A stretch of DNA of 64,000 nt from Prochlorococcus marinus str. MIT 9301 (GTDB lineage Bacteria > Cyanobacteriota > Cyanobacteriia > PCC-6307 > Cyanobiaceae), in assembly GCF_000015965.1 (NCBI RefSeq), contig NC_009091.1:1116001-1180000 (forward strand). Reading direction: 5' to 3'. A program made the position numbers and the translations under genes. The notes beneath the pieces were generated by a model, which worked only from the letters and a program-made list of their open reading frames with translations, had not been told where the DNA came from and did no database searches. This document shows positions 1 to 8,971 of this stretch, piece after piece. Each line of letters starts with the position of its first letter. Position 1 is the first letter of the stretch.

Positions 1-240
1 TGAGTTTAAGTTTTCAGGTAATTCTAAAAAACCTAAAAGATAATCAGATTCAAATTTTTTAGAAAGAATTTTATTAATCGGAAAGAATATTTTTTTATTT
101 TTTATTGATTTACCAAAATCAATAACAAAAGTATCTCTCAAAGTTTGTAAGTCGCCACCTATCCAAGGCAAGACTTCTCGAAATGGCTTATTTTTTTCGT
201 AATCTGAAAAACTAAAAGATATACTATTATTTGTCCCCAA
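1..240 (-). CDS. Alpha/beta hydrolase, YheT-like, N-terminal part (truncated by window edge)
   Basis: The minus strand is open from about 240 to the window edge and reads as the N-terminus of a YheT-type predicted hydrolase; the stretch PWIGGDLQTLRDTF resembles the 'PW..GG.LQTL' opening of that family. No ATG is available; a TTG at 240, with AAGGA upstream, is the likely start and would overlap the end of pntB by 14 bases. The catalytic part lies outside the window, so activity cannot be judged. It follows pntB on the same strand and may be cotranscribed with it. Confidence 0.6.
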   Translation of the reverse strand, partial: MGTNNSISFSFSDYEKNKPFREVLPWIGGDLQTLRDTFVIDFGKSIKNKKIFFPINKILSKKFESDYLLGFLELPENLNS

Positions 241-1666
241 CTCCAAGATCCTTTAATTCTCCAATCAAATCATTCAGTACCTTTTTTGCATCACCAAAGA
301 CCATTGAGGTATTTGGCAGATCAAATAAATCATTTTTTATTCCGGAGTAACCTGCACTCATACCACGTTTAATTACAAATACCGTTCTTGCTTCTTGAAC
401 ATCAAGAACTGGCATGCCATATAAGGGAGAAGAGCTATCATTTTTAGCTTGAGGGTTAACCACATCATTTGCTCCTAAAACTAAAACAACATCCGTTGCT
501 GGAAAATCAGGATTTACAACGTCCATCTCTTTAAGTTGTTCGTAAGGAACATCTGCTTCTGCTAAAAGTACATTCATATGTCCAGGCATCCGCCCTGCTA
601 CAGGATGAATTGCGTAAACAACTTCAATACCATTTTGCTCTAGTTTTTTTGTCACTTCCCTTAAAGTATGTTGAGCTTGAGCTACTGCCAGACCGTAACC
701 AGGAACAATAATTACCTTGTTGGCTGCCTCTAAAGTCAATGCGCATTCTTCAACACTGCAAGAAGTTATATTTGTATATTCTCCTGAACCAGAAGAGGCT
801 GTACTTTGTGCAGATAAAGATCCTCCAAAAAGAACTGAGACCAATGATCTATTCATACCCTTACACATCACTTGAGTAAGTATTAGACCTGCCGCTCCAA
901 CCATTGCGCCTGCTACTATCAAAAGCTGACTATCAACAACAAAACCTGCTGCTGCTGCTGCAATCCCTGAATAGCTATTTAATAAAGATATAACGACTGG
1001 CATATCCGCTCCACCAATTGGCAAAGTAACTCCAATACCTAATAAAGAAGAAACTATAACTAAAAGCCAAATAGAACTTGTATTACCATTTATCAAATCA
1101 AAAAAGGCTATCAAGGAAGCAACTGTAAAAACAATATTTACAAAATGTCTAACTTTGCTCTGAGTCCATCCTGGAGTTGACAACCAACCCTGCAACTTTG
1201 CCATCGCAACAATTGAACCTGTGAAAGTTATGGCCCCAACAAATATAGAAACAGATATTGAGACTTCGTTAATCAGTGACTTAAAAAAATCAAAATCTTC
1301 TTGGCCACCAGATATAGGAAAAATAGCTACTCCCAAGGCCACTAAAAGTGATGACATTCCTCCACAACCATTGAACAATGCCACTGTTTCAGGCATGGAG
1401 GTCATAGGTACTTTTTTTGCAAGAATTGCTCCGAATAAACTACCTAAGATTGATCCAATTATTATCCAAATCCAAGACTGAATAGCAATTCCAGAAGTGC
1501 CTAAATAATAAGAAAGTAATCCTACTACTGATAGCGACATTGCAAATGCAGCTAATCTATTGGCATCCCTTGCTGATTTTACTTTTGACAATCCTTTTAT
1601 TCCCAAAGCCAGTAAAAGTACTGCTAGAAGGTCAATAACGAATTTAATGATTACAGGTAGATTCAT
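227..1666 (-). CDS. pntB: NAD(P) transhydrogenase subunit beta
   Basis: Membrane and NADP(H)-binding subunit of the proton-translocating transhydrogenase, which uses proton-motive force to move hydride from NADH to NADP+. The first ~270 residues are a run of hydrophobic helices (domain II). The C-terminal ~160 residues form domain III, with the NADP-site signature VPGYGLAVAQAQ and the later GRMPGHMNVLL and VLGANDVVNP motifs. At 479 aa it has normal length. It is the third gene of a pntA1-pntA2-pntB operon with gaps of about 10 bases. In cyanobacteria the enzyme sits in the thylakoid membrane and supports NADPH supply. Confidence 0.97.
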   Translation of the reverse strand: MNLPVIIKFVIDLLAVLLLALGIKGLSKVKSARDANRLAAFAMSLSVVGLLSYYLGTSGIAIQSWIWIIIGSILGSLFGAILAKKVPMTSMPETVALFNGCGGMSSLLVALGVAIFPISGGQEDFDFFKSLINEVSISVSIFVGAITFTGSIVAMAKLQGWLSTPGWTQSKVRHFVNIVFTVASLIAFFDLINGNTSSIWLLVIVSSLLGIGVTLPIGGADMPVVISLLNSYSGIAAAAAGFVVDSQLLIVAGAMVGAAGLILTQVMCKGMNRSLVSVLFGGSLSAQSTASSGSGEYTNITSCSVEECALTLEAANKVIIVPGYGLAVAQAQHTLREVTKKLEQNGIEVVYAIHPVAGRMPGHMNVLLAEADVPYEQLKEMDVVNPDFPATDVVLVLGANDVVNPQAKNDSSSPLYGMPVLDVQEARTVFVIKRGMSAGYSGIKNDLFDLPNTSMVFGDAKKVLNDLIGELKDLGVGDK

Positions 1667-1674
1667 GTTAAAAA

Positions 1675-1968
1675 TTACTTCTTATTTGATGGTTTACGAC
1701 TAAACATCGCGAGCATTCGATCAGTTACAAAGAAACCACCTACAACGTTGAAAAGAGCAAATCCAAGAGAAACTGAACCAATGATTAAAAGTGGTACGTT
1801 ACCTTCTGCTTTTACAATTAAAGTCAAGGCTGCAAGCATTGTTATTCCTGAAATTGCATTTGCTCCACTCATTAGAGGTGTGTGAAGAGTAGGAGGAACT
1901 TTTCCAATTAACTCAAGACCTAATAAACTACCTAGTAAAAGAACCCAAAGAAGACTTATAAAAGACAT
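1675..1968 (-). CDS. pntA2: NAD(P) transhydrogenase subunit alpha, membrane part
   Basis: Small membrane protein of 97 aa with three hydrophobic helices, matching the C-terminal membrane piece of PntA that many cyanobacteria encode as a separate gene. It completes the domain II proton channel together with PntB. It lies 12 bases downstream of the NAD-binding alpha gene and 8 bases upstream of pntB, so the three subunits should be made from one transcript. The split alpha arrangement is usual in the phylum. Confidence 0.95.
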   Translation of the reverse strand: MSFISLLWVLLLGSLLGLELIGKVPPTLHTPLMSGANAISGITMLAALTLIVKAEGNVPLLIIGSVSLGFALFNVVGGFFVTDRMLAMFSRKPSNKK

Positions 1969-1980
1969 AATTTTAAAACC

Positions 1981-3111
1981 TCAATTTTCAAAAACTTTAT
2001 TTTGAAGAACAACTCCTTCATCGCTTAATAAACATCCAGAAATGAGTTCATCCTCTTTATCTAATTTAATTACACCATCTTTTATAAATGGTGTAATCAA
2101 AGATGTTAAGTTCTTAGCATAAAGTGAACTTGCGTCATAAGGAACTGAAGAGGGTAACTCGCCCGCTCCTATAAGTTTTACCCCATCTTTCATAATAGTT
2201 TCATTTGATTTTGTTCCTTCGCAATTCCCTCCCTGAGAAACTGCTAAATCAATAACTACTGCTCCAGGCCTCATTTTTTCAATCATGGGTAAGTCTATTA
2301 AAACAGGGGCTTTTTTACCAAGAACTTGCGCAGTACATATAGCAACATCAGCTTCAGATAAATATTTAGTTAAAGTTGCCTTCTGTTTTGTGAGGAATTC
2401 GGGTGTTACAGCTTTTGCATAACCTCCCGCCTCTCCTGGCTTTTCCTCAACTTCAGGAAGTTCTATAAATCTTGCTCCGAGGGACTCTACTTGTTCTTTA
2501 ACAGCCGGTCTAATATCAGATACAAATACTATTGCTCCAAGTCTTTTCGCCGTCGCAACTGCCTGTAATCCTGCAACGCCACCACCAAGAACCACTACTT
2601 TTGCAGGTTGGACTGTCCCTGCTGCAGTCATAAGCATTGGGAAATATCTATCTAACTCACTTGCAGCCAAAAGAACTGCTTTATATCCAGCAATATTTGC
2701 CTGTGAAGAAAGAACATCAGAAGATTGTGCTCTACTAATCCTAGGAAGCAACTCTAGTGATAAAGCTGAAATCTTATTACTATTAATTATCCTAAGAAGC
2801 TCCTTATTACCATATGGGTTAAGAAGACCAAGAAGAACAGCGCCTTTCTTTAACTTAGTTAAATTATCATTTGATGGAGTTTGAACACAAAATATTAAGT
2901 CAGCTTCACTCCAAATTTTTTGATTAAAGTTGTTTATTATTATTCCGCCCGATTCTTCATATGATAAGTCACTAAATCCTGATAATTTTCCTGCTGAACT
3001 TTCAATATAAACATCACATCCAAGGCTTTTTAATTTCTTTACCGCTTCTGGCGTAGCTGAAACTCTCCTTTCACCGGAGCTTGTTTCGGAAGGAATAAGT
3101 ATCTTTGTCAA
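1981..3111 (-). CDS. pntA1: NAD(P) transhydrogenase subunit alpha, NAD-binding part
   Basis: NAD(H)-binding domain I of transhydrogenase, 376 aa, in the alanine dehydrogenase/PNT N-terminal family. The start TKILIPSETSSGERRVSATP is the usual PNT opening, and VVVLGGGVAGLQAVATAKRL near the middle is the Rossmann dinucleotide loop. It lacks the membrane helices, which are in the next gene. First gene of the operon; the 127-base gap to the divergent gene at 3239 should hold promoters for both sides. Confidence 0.96.
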   Translation of the reverse strand: MTKILIPSETSSGERRVSATPEAVKKLKSLGCDVYIESSAGKLSGFSDLSYEESGGIIINNFNQKIWSEADLIFCVQTPSNDNLTKLKKGAVLLGLLNPYGNKELLRIINSNKISALSLELLPRISRAQSSDVLSSQANIAGYKAVLLAASELDRYFPMLMTAAGTVQPAKVVVLGGGVAGLQAVATAKRLGAIVFVSDIRPAVKEQVESLGARFIELPEVEEKPGEAGGYAKAVTPEFLTKQKATLTKYLSEADVAICTAQVLGKKAPVLIDLPMIEKMRPGAVVIDLAVSQGGNCEGTKSNETIMKDGVKLIGAGELPSSVPYDASSLYAKNLTSLITPFIKDGVIKLDKEDELISGCLLSDEGVVLQNKVFEN

Positions 3112-3238
3112 TTTATTTATTTTTTAAACATACTAAATATAAATTGAAGAAAGTCAAAAGTCTTGGATTTTTGTTAAAAATATATTTTCTTTTCTATAAA
3201 AAATAGCTATCTAGAATATAAAGGTACTTAATAATCAA

Positions 3239-3817
3239 ATGAGTATAAAAGCAATCGAATGTCCTGATGGAGTATGTCACAGTCATCATGGTGGACATGC
3301 TGTTCCAAGGCAAGCTATGCAGAAAAACTTAGAAAAACATGGTAAAGACTGGTGCGAGAAATTAGCAGAGAGAATTTATGAAATGTCAGTTGATACTTAT
3401 TCACAGACAGTCATGCCCAGTCTCCACTCAGCAGGCTGGCAAAGAAGGCATCTAGATTGGGAATTTAAGCTGGCAGAAAATGATTCTGAACCGGATGAAG
3501 CTCTTGTTGAAGGAATTATTAATGCAACAGAAAGCTTTTTAAGGAGTAGTGAGGTTCATCGATTATTTATTCAGGAATTAGTTCAGGGCACATTTGAGGA
3601 AGCAAATGACAAAAAAATAATTTCTAAAGCTATAAAATCTATAATTGAAGAAGAAATTGTAAGTTCATTAAGAGAAAAAAAAGAAACTCTTTTGAAGAAA
3701 ATATCTTCAAAATTAGTTTCAGAGGAAAAAGTTAGCGAGGAACTTGCAATAAATTCAGCCAAAGAGGGTTTCGAGGAAGTCGAAAGGCTTCTTGCAAATC
3801 ATAGCGAGGCTGTTTAA
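3239..3817 (+). CDS. Conserved cyanobacterial hypothetical protein with N-terminal Cys/His motif
   Basis: A 192-aa soluble protein I cannot name. Residues 8-20 are CPDGVCHSHHGGH, two cysteines and four histidines in 13 residues, which looks like a metal- or heme-type ligand cluster. The rest is predicted helical: a middle segment rich in W, R and H (SAGWQRRHLDWEF) and a charged C-terminal helix with coiled-coil character. It is divergent from the transhydrogenase operon. No signal peptide or membrane segment is visible. The composition argues for a real gene; function is unknown. Confidence 0.75.
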   Translation: MSIKAIECPDGVCHSHHGGHAVPRQAMQKNLEKHGKDWCEKLAERIYEMSVDTYSQTVMPSLHSAGWQRRHLDWEFKLAENDSEPDEALVEGIINATESFLRSSEVHRLFIQELVQGTFEEANDKKIISKAIKSIIEEEIVSSLREKKETLLKKISSKLVSEEKVSEELAINSAKEGFEEVERLLANHSEAV

Positions 3818-3971
3818 TTCTATTTTTTTATATTTTCTTTATAATTAGCGCAAAAACCCGCTCAAATATAAATTAAAGATTAAATTATTGTTTGGAAGTA
3901 CGAAGTTGTAGCTTATTAGACAATACATAAGCTGTTTGATGTGTTTATCTATATAAAACTTTTGGGTTTCA

Positions 3972-4196
3972 ATGGAAAATTTCATTAGAAAAAGGATCGA
4001 TATTGCAACCTGTTGGGCAACCAACAGAATTTCTGCAATGGATACTCTAGAAAGATATGAAGATAGTTACGCAATAGCAGAAGAATTTAGAGAGTGGATA
4101 CTTCATATTGGAGAAAAGAACGAAAATTTAAAAGATTCTGTTTTAAACTTCCCAAATGAATTAAAAAAATTATTAGACCCAAAAATCAACGATTAA
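3972..4196 (+). CDS. Small conserved hypothetical protein
   Basis: A 74-aa protein with mixed charged and hydrophobic composition and no recognisable motif or membrane segment. It starts with MENFIRKRIDIATCWATNR and looks helical throughout. It stands alone between the gene at 3239 and the NTRC gene, with gaps of about 150 and 80 bases, so it probably has its own promoter. The reading frame has amino acid usage like its neighbours, which supports coding. Function unknown. Confidence 0.6.
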   Translation: MENFIRKRIDIATCWATNRISAMDTLERYEDSYAIAEEFREWILHIGEKNENLKDSVLNFPNELKKLLDPKIND

Positions 4197-4274
4197 ATAT
4201 CAAATCGATCGAGTGGAAACCGCCCTACATTATTTGGGTTTGTTTATTATTATTAGAGTGAAATTAGCAAATAA

Positions 4275-5651
4275 ATGGAAAATAAAGAGAAGATTCCAAA
4301 CGTAGAAAATGTTGTAATTATTGGTTCAGGTCCCGCAGGATACACAGCTGCAATTTATGCTGCAAGAGCAAATCTTCAACCATTGCTCGTTACAGGATTT
4401 AATTCTGGTGGAATTCCTGGTGGCCAATTGATGACTACAACATTTGTTGAAAATTATCCAGGTTTCCCAGATGGTGTACTTGGTCCTGAATTAATGGATC
4501 TAATGAAAGCTCAAGCCGAAAGATGGGGCACTAATTTATATGAAAGTGATGTTGTCTCAATAAATACTGATTCACATCCCTTTGAATTAAAAACTTTAGA
4601 AGGAACTATAAAATCTAACTCAATTATTATTGCAACTGGAGCAAGTGCAAATAGATTAGGCGTGATAAATGAAGATAAATTCTGGAGTAAAGGAATAAGT
4701 GCTTGTGCAATATGTGATGGAGCGACCCCACAATTTAGAGGTGAAGAATTAGCTGTTATTGGAGGGGGCGACTCTGCATGTGAAGAAGCAGCATATCTCA
4801 CAAAGTATGGAAGCAAAGTGCATTTGATTGTTAGATCAGAAAAATTAAGGGCTAGCGCGGCAATGGTAGATAGAGTAAAAGCTAATCCAAAGATAGCAAT
4901 TCATTGGAACACAAAAGTTGAAAAAGCGGATGGCTCTGAATGGCTTGAGAAAATAGAAACTATTCACTCTCAAGAAGGTAAAGGGGAAATCAATATAAAA
5001 GGTCTTTTTTACGCGATAGGGCACACACCAAATACTAAGTTCTTAGGCAGCAAAATTGACTTAGATAATAAAGGATATATTGCTTGCAAATCAGGAAGAC
5101 CAGAAACATCTATTGAAGGCATCTTCGCAGCAGGTGACGTTGTCGACTCTGAGTGGAGACAAGGAGTTACCGCTGCTGGAACTGGGTGCATGGCAGCATT
5201 AGCTACCGAAAGGTGGCTAGCCGAGAAAAACTTAGCAAAAACAATAGTCAGAGAAACACCCGAACCAGAAAAAAAACTTAATTCATCAGATTTTAATGAA
5301 GAAGAAGTTAATGAAGATACTTTCGATTCAAATTCTGAATGGCAAAAAGGCAGTTATGCATTAAGGAAACTTTATCACGAGAGTAAAAAACCTATCTTAG
5401 TAATTTTTAGTTCTCCAAGTTGCGGCCCATGTCATGTTTTGAAACCTCAGTTAAAAAGGGTAATTAAAGAACTTGATGGTGCAGTTCTTGGCGTTGAAAT
5501 AGATATTGATAAAGATCAAGATATTGCAAAACAAGCTGGTATTAACGGCACACCAACAGTTCAACTTTTTAAAGAAAAATTATTAAAAAAACAGTGGCAA
5601 GGTGTTAAACAAAGAAGTGAGTTTAAAGAAGCGATAAAAAATATTATCTAA
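4275..5651 (+). CDS. trxB: NADPH-dependent thioredoxin reductase with fused thioredoxin domain (NTRC)
   Basis: 458-aa fusion of a thioredoxin reductase and a thioredoxin. Residues 13-315 are the reductase: FAD loop GSGPAGYTAAIYAA, active-site CAICDG (Cys144/Cys147), NADPH loop GGGDSACEEA and the C-terminal GDV FAD motif. A charged linker (about 325-355) leads to a thioredoxin domain with active site CGPC (Cys383/Cys386) and the cis-proline segment GTPTVQLF. This is the NTRC architecture of oxygenic phototrophs, which uses NADPH to reduce 2-Cys peroxiredoxin and light-regulated enzymes. The GVKQRSEFKEAI tail matches NTRC rather than a chance fusion. Confidence 0.92.
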   Translation: MENKEKIPNVENVVIIGSGPAGYTAAIYAARANLQPLLVTGFNSGGIPGGQLMTTTFVENYPGFPDGVLGPELMDLMKAQAERWGTNLYESDVVSINTDSHPFELKTLEGTIKSNSIIIATGASANRLGVINEDKFWSKGISACAICDGATPQFRGEELAVIGGGDSACEEAAYLTKYGSKVHLIVRSEKLRASAAMVDRVKANPKIAIHWNTKVEKADGSEWLEKIETIHSQEGKGEINIKGLFYAIGHTPNTKFLGSKIDLDNKGYIACKSGRPETSIEGIFAAGDVVDSEWRQGVTAAGTGCMAALATERWLAEKNLAKTIVRETPEPEKKLNSSDFNEEEVNEDTFDSNSEWQKGSYALRKLYHESKKPILVIFSSPSCGPCHVLKPQLKRVIKELDGAVLGVEIDIDKDQDIAKQAGINGTPTVQLFKEKLLKKQWQGVKQRSEFKEAIKNII

Positions 5652-5660
5652 AGTAACTTT

Positions 5661-5927
5661 TTATTTATTATTTCTCTTAGGGTTATTTTTATTAGTAGTT
5701 GGTTTAGCATTTCCTGCATTTCTTTCTCTATAAGTTATCCTCCCTCTAGAGAGATCATAAGGACTAATCTCAACTAACACTTTATCTCCAGCTAATAATT
5801 TAATTCTAAATTTAGTCAATTTTCCTGCAGCTCTACATAAACATTGATGTCCTTCAGGTTGTTCTAATGTAACCAAATAAAATCCATTCCCCTGCTCTTT
5901 TTCTATTACACCTGAAGTTTCAATCAT
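5661..5927 (-). CDS. infA: Translation initiation factor IF-1
   Basis: 88-aa S1/OB-fold protein: a start MIETSGVIEKE, a core with GDKVLVEISPYDLSRGRITYR typical of IF-1, and a basic Asn/Lys-rich tail of about 17 residues beyond the usual 72-aa length. IF-1 binds the ribosomal A site during initiation. The gene converges on the NTRC gene with only nine bases between stop codons. Confidence 0.95.
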   Translation of the reverse strand: MIETSGVIEKEQGNGFYLVTLEQPEGHQCLCRAAGKLTKFRIKLLAGDKVLVEISPYDLSRGRITYRERNAGNAKPTTNKNNPKRNNK

Positions 5928-6019
5928 TAATTAATCTTTTACTAAGTCCATATTATCAGAAAAAGATTGGCCAAAATCGATTTAAGAAAAATTACATACG
6001 TAAAAATATGAAATTCAAT

Positions 6020-6232
6020 TCAAATAGAAAATTTAATTTCATTAATTATTTGAAGTTGACCATAATAAAAATTTGCTTTAGCAATTTTTTCAGAATCTTC
6101 TAATTGATCAAAAAAAACAAACCCAAGGCTTTCCCATAATGAAGATCCGCAAACACTATTCAATTCATTTTTTGCTTCTTTTGCAAAATTATCTAGTTTT
6201 CGTTCAAGATTTTTAGACTTAGAAACAGACAT
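6020..6232 (-). CDS. Small conserved hypothetical protein
   Basis: I place the start at the ATG at 6232 (MSVSKSKNLERKLD), giving 70 aa; an upstream in-frame ATG at 6259 would add nine hydrophobic residues and is less convincing. The N-terminal half is a charged helix, the C-terminal half more hydrophobic. No known motif. It lies between ycf39 and infA on the same strand. Function unknown. Confidence 0.5.
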   Translation of the reverse strand: MSVSKSKNLERKLDNFAKEAKNELNSVCGSSLWESLGFVFFDQLEDSEKIAKANFYYGQLQIINEIKFSI

Positions 6233-6288
6233 AATTAATAATAGATATATATAGTACAAATATACTATATAAGTCTACAGTTGCAACA

Positions 6289-7251
6289 TTAAAATGGTAA
6301 TCTCTTTTTTTCCTCTATATTTAGATCTGCCTCCATCTCCCTTAATCTTTTAAGTATTTGTTGATAGTACTCCTTTATATAACTCTCTAGTGAGGTCATA
6401 TCTTCTTTTTTAAGTTCCAGTATTTCGTAAGTTTTGCTCATGTCAGCATCTAATGATTCACCACTACTAGTTACTTCGGCAAAAGCCAATCTTTCAGCAA
6501 CACTTAAAGAATCTTGGAAAAAGGAAACTACTTTCTGAGTGACACTAATCAGAAAAGGTGAAACTCTAAAAATTTTAGCTTTCTTTTCGCTAAATTTTTC
6601 ACATAAGGATATGACTTCGTTTGAATCCCATGCTTTAGGACCAACCAATGGCAATGATGTTCTATGAGTTTTTGGATTATTAACTGCTGCGACAATAACT
6701 TTTGCCATGTCTTGAGTATTCATGTATGCAATTTTAGTAGGAGTTCCACTCATCCATACTGCTTGACTATCTAAAATGGGAATAGCAAATTGACCTATAA
6801 CTCCTTGCATAAAAGCTGCACATTTGAAAATAGTGTATTCTAGATCAGATTTCTCAAGAAGTTTTTCAGTACAATATTTAATGTCCATTAATGGAACATT
6901 TCTAAATTTTTCTGTTAAAAGAATTGAAAGGAATATTACTCTTTTTACATTTAAAGATTCACAAGCATTAAATAAATTAAGTTTTCCATCCCAATCTGTT
7001 TCATAAATACTTTTAGGATCATCTGGTTTACTGGTAGCTGCATCAATAACAACTTCAATATCTTGCAATGCATATTCTATATCAGAAGAATTTAATAAAT
7101 TACCTTTTGTTAGTTCACATCCCCACTCTTGAAGAAAGGAAGCTTTTCTTGGGTTTCTGACAAAGCATCTTACTTCGTGTCCATCTTCTATAGCTTGCTT
7201 TGCTATTTGTCTACCAAGTGTACCTGTTGCTCCTACTAAAAGTATCTTCAT
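6289..7251 (-). CDS. ycf39: Ycf39/HCF244-type SDR, photosystem II assembly factor
   Basis: 320-aa atypical short-chain dehydrogenase of the NmrA/Ycf39 group. The dinucleotide-binding loop GATGTLGRQIAKQA lies at residues 8-21, and the family segment YTIFKCAAFMQGVIGQFA sits in the middle. In cyanobacteria Ycf39 works with high-light-inducible proteins in chlorophyll delivery to nascent D1 during photosystem II assembly. It lies next to petM and near ycf4, psbD and psbC, consistent with that role. Confidence 0.88.
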   Translation of the reverse strand: MKILLVGATGTLGRQIAKQAIEDGHEVRCFVRNPRKASFLQEWGCELTKGNLLNSSDIEYALQDIEVVIDAATSKPDDPKSIYETDWDGKLNLFNACESLNVKRVIFLSILLTEKFRNVPLMDIKYCTEKLLEKSDLEYTIFKCAAFMQGVIGQFAIPILDSQAVWMSGTPTKIAYMNTQDMAKVIVAAVNNPKTHRTSLPLVGPKAWDSNEVISLCEKFSEKKAKIFRVSPFLISVTQKVVSFFQDSLSVAERLAFAEVTSSGESLDADMSKTYEILELKKEDMTSLESYIKEYYQQILKRLREMEADLNIEEKKRLPF

Positions 7252-7308
7252 ATTTAAGATTTACTTAACCTGTAGACCATAACTCAAATTGTGATGTATT
7301 CGTGAGAA

Positions 7309-7407
7309 TCAATCTCCCTGAAACTTTAACAACAGAGCACCACCAACCAATCCTATTGGTATCAGTATCCAAAAAACTGCTGCAATACTAAAAATTTCTT
7401 GAGCCAT
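7309..7407 (-). CDS. petM: Cytochrome b6-f complex subunit VII (PetM)
   Basis: A 32-aa peptide beginning [13 protein letters not shown] and ending in a short polar tail. It is one transmembrane helix with the glycine-rich [12 protein letters not shown] segment of PetM, and the length and the MA.EIF start match cyanobacterial PetM. It is a small structural subunit of the b6-f complex in the thylakoid. The gene lies 57 bases upstream of ycf39 on the same strand and is divergent from the hydrolase at 7502. Confidence 0.88.
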   Translation of the reverse strand: MAQEIFSIAAVFWILIPIGLVGGALLLKFQGD

Positions 7408-7501
7408 AGTAAAAATTTAAAGATTACTATAATTTACATTCAATATACATTTATTTGTTAAAAAAGTAGATAATGCAAATATCTTGAAAATTTTTGAATA
7501 A

Positions 7502-8443
7502 ATGAATAATAATTTCAAAGAAAATATAAACTTTACTAATTACTGGATTTGGAATGGTTTTAAAATTTGTTGGAGTGTTGCAGGCGAAGATAATAAAGTT
7601 CCTATTATCTTTCTCCATGGATTTGGCGCTAGTCGAAAACATTGGAGAAATAATTTAGAATATTTTGCGGAAAGGAATTGCGCCGCATACTCTTTAGATT
7701 TAATAGGATTTGGGGATTCAGATCAACCTGGGATTAGACAAATTGGGAAACTAGATAATGAGATTTGGTCTAATCAAGTGAAAGACTTTATTGCACAAGT
7801 GATAAGACCAAAAAATTCTGGGAAAGTAATTCTTATTGGCAATTCCCTTGGATCACTTGTTGCCTTAACATGTGCTGTCACATTAGAGGATCAGATTGCA
7901 AAAGTTATTGCATCCCCGCTGCCAGATCAAATTCAAGAAAATAAAACGTCGAAAACAAAAAAATCATCATTTAAGAAATTTCAAGATAAATTCATAAGAA
8001 TATTTTTTATATTTTTTCCTTTGGAGATTATTTTATTTTTAATAACCAAATTAGGTGTTATAAAAATGGGACTAAATTCTGCCTATTTCAAAAAAGATAA
8101 TATTGATCGGGAATTAATAGATTTGGTAACAAAACCAGTTTTAAGGAGAACTTCAGCTAGATCATTAAGAGCTATGTGTATTGGTATGTCTTCAAGAGAT
8201 GAAAAATTTCAAGCTTCTTACCTTTTGAGAAAACTGAGCGCCTCAAAAAAAGTTCCTTTTTTATTGATTTGGGGAGAAAAAGATAATTTCATACCTTTGT
8301 TTGTTGGTAAAAAGATTGCAAATTTCCATAGATGGGTAAAATTAAAAATAGTATCCAATTCAGGGCATTGTATCCATGATGAAGACCCTTCAGTATTCAA
8401 TAGAATTTCTTATGAATGGATTAGAGATTTAAAAACCTTTTAA
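7502..8443 (+). CDS. Alpha/beta hydrolase fold protein
   Basis: 313-aa soluble hydrolase. The oxyanion loop is FLHGFGASRKHW, the nucleophile elbow GNSLGSL, the acid WGEKDNFIP and the catalytic histidine SGHCIHDEDP, so the full Ser-Asp-His triad is present. A basic, hydrophobic insertion in the middle (about residues 155-195) would form the lid. The substrate is unknown; such proteins in cyanobacteria are often loosely called pheophytinase- or haloalkane-like. It ends three bases before ilvN, so the two genes are probably cotranscribed. Confidence 0.85.
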   Translation: MNNNFKENINFTNYWIWNGFKICWSVAGEDNKVPIIFLHGFGASRKHWRNNLEYFAERNCAAYSLDLIGFGDSDQPGIRQIGKLDNEIWSNQVKDFIAQVIRPKNSGKVILIGNSLGSLVALTCAVTLEDQIAKVIASPLPDQIQENKTSKTKKSSFKKFQDKFIRIFFIFFPLEIILFLITKLGVIKMGLNSAYFKKDNIDRELIDLVTKPVLRRTSARSLRAMCIGMSSRDEKFQASYLLRKLSASKKVPFLLIWGEKDNFIPLFVGKKIANFHRWVKLKIVSNSGHCIHDEDPSVFNRISYEWIRDLKTF

Positions 8444-8446
8444 AAT

Positions 8447-8971
8447 ATGAAACATACATTATCAGTTCTTGTAGAAGATGAATCTGGAGCCTTGAGTAGA
8501 ATCTCAGGCCTCTTTGCTAGAAGAGGATTCAACATAGATAGCCTTGCAGTAGGACCTGCAGAATCCAAAGGGATTTCAAGGTTAACGATGGTAGTAGAGG
8601 GTGATGATGAAACTCTTCAACAAATGACTAAGCAACTTAATAAGTTATTTAATGTTCTTGGAGTTGTAGATTTTACTAATCTCGCAGCTGTTGAGAGGGA
8701 ATTGATGTTACTAAAAGTTTCATCGAAAGAAGATACTAGGAGTAATATCCTTGATATAGTTCAGATTTTCCGTGCAAAAGTTGTTGATGTATCAGATATG
8801 GCCCTAACTCTTGAGGTAGTTGGAGACCCTGGGAAGTTAGTTGCTCTAGAGAAATTACTCGAGCCATACGGCATCCTTGAAATAGCGAGGACTGGTAAGG
8901 TTGCTCTTAAACGCTCTTCAGGAGTTAATACAGAAATGTTGAAAATAAACAAATATTCACTAGAAATTTAA
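8447..8971 (+). CDS. ilvN: Acetolactate synthase small (regulatory) subunit
   Basis: 174-aa regulatory subunit of acetohydroxyacid synthase, the first common step of branched-chain amino acid synthesis. The N-terminal ACT domain is clear ([19 protein letters not shown], then the [14 protein letters not shown] turn); a second ACT-like C-terminal domain ends in GKVALKR. It mediates feedback inhibition by valine and activates the large subunit. The 3' end overlaps the convergent cyclophilin gene by four bases. Confidence 0.95.
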   Translation: MKHTLSVLVEDESGALSRISGLFARRGFNIDSLAVGPAESKGISRLTMVVEGDDETLQQMTKQLNKLFNVLGVVDFTNLAAVERELMLLKVSSKEDTRSNILDIVQIFRAKVVDVSDMALTLEVVGDPGKLVALEKLLEPYGILEIARTGKVALKRSSGVNTEMLKINKYSLEI

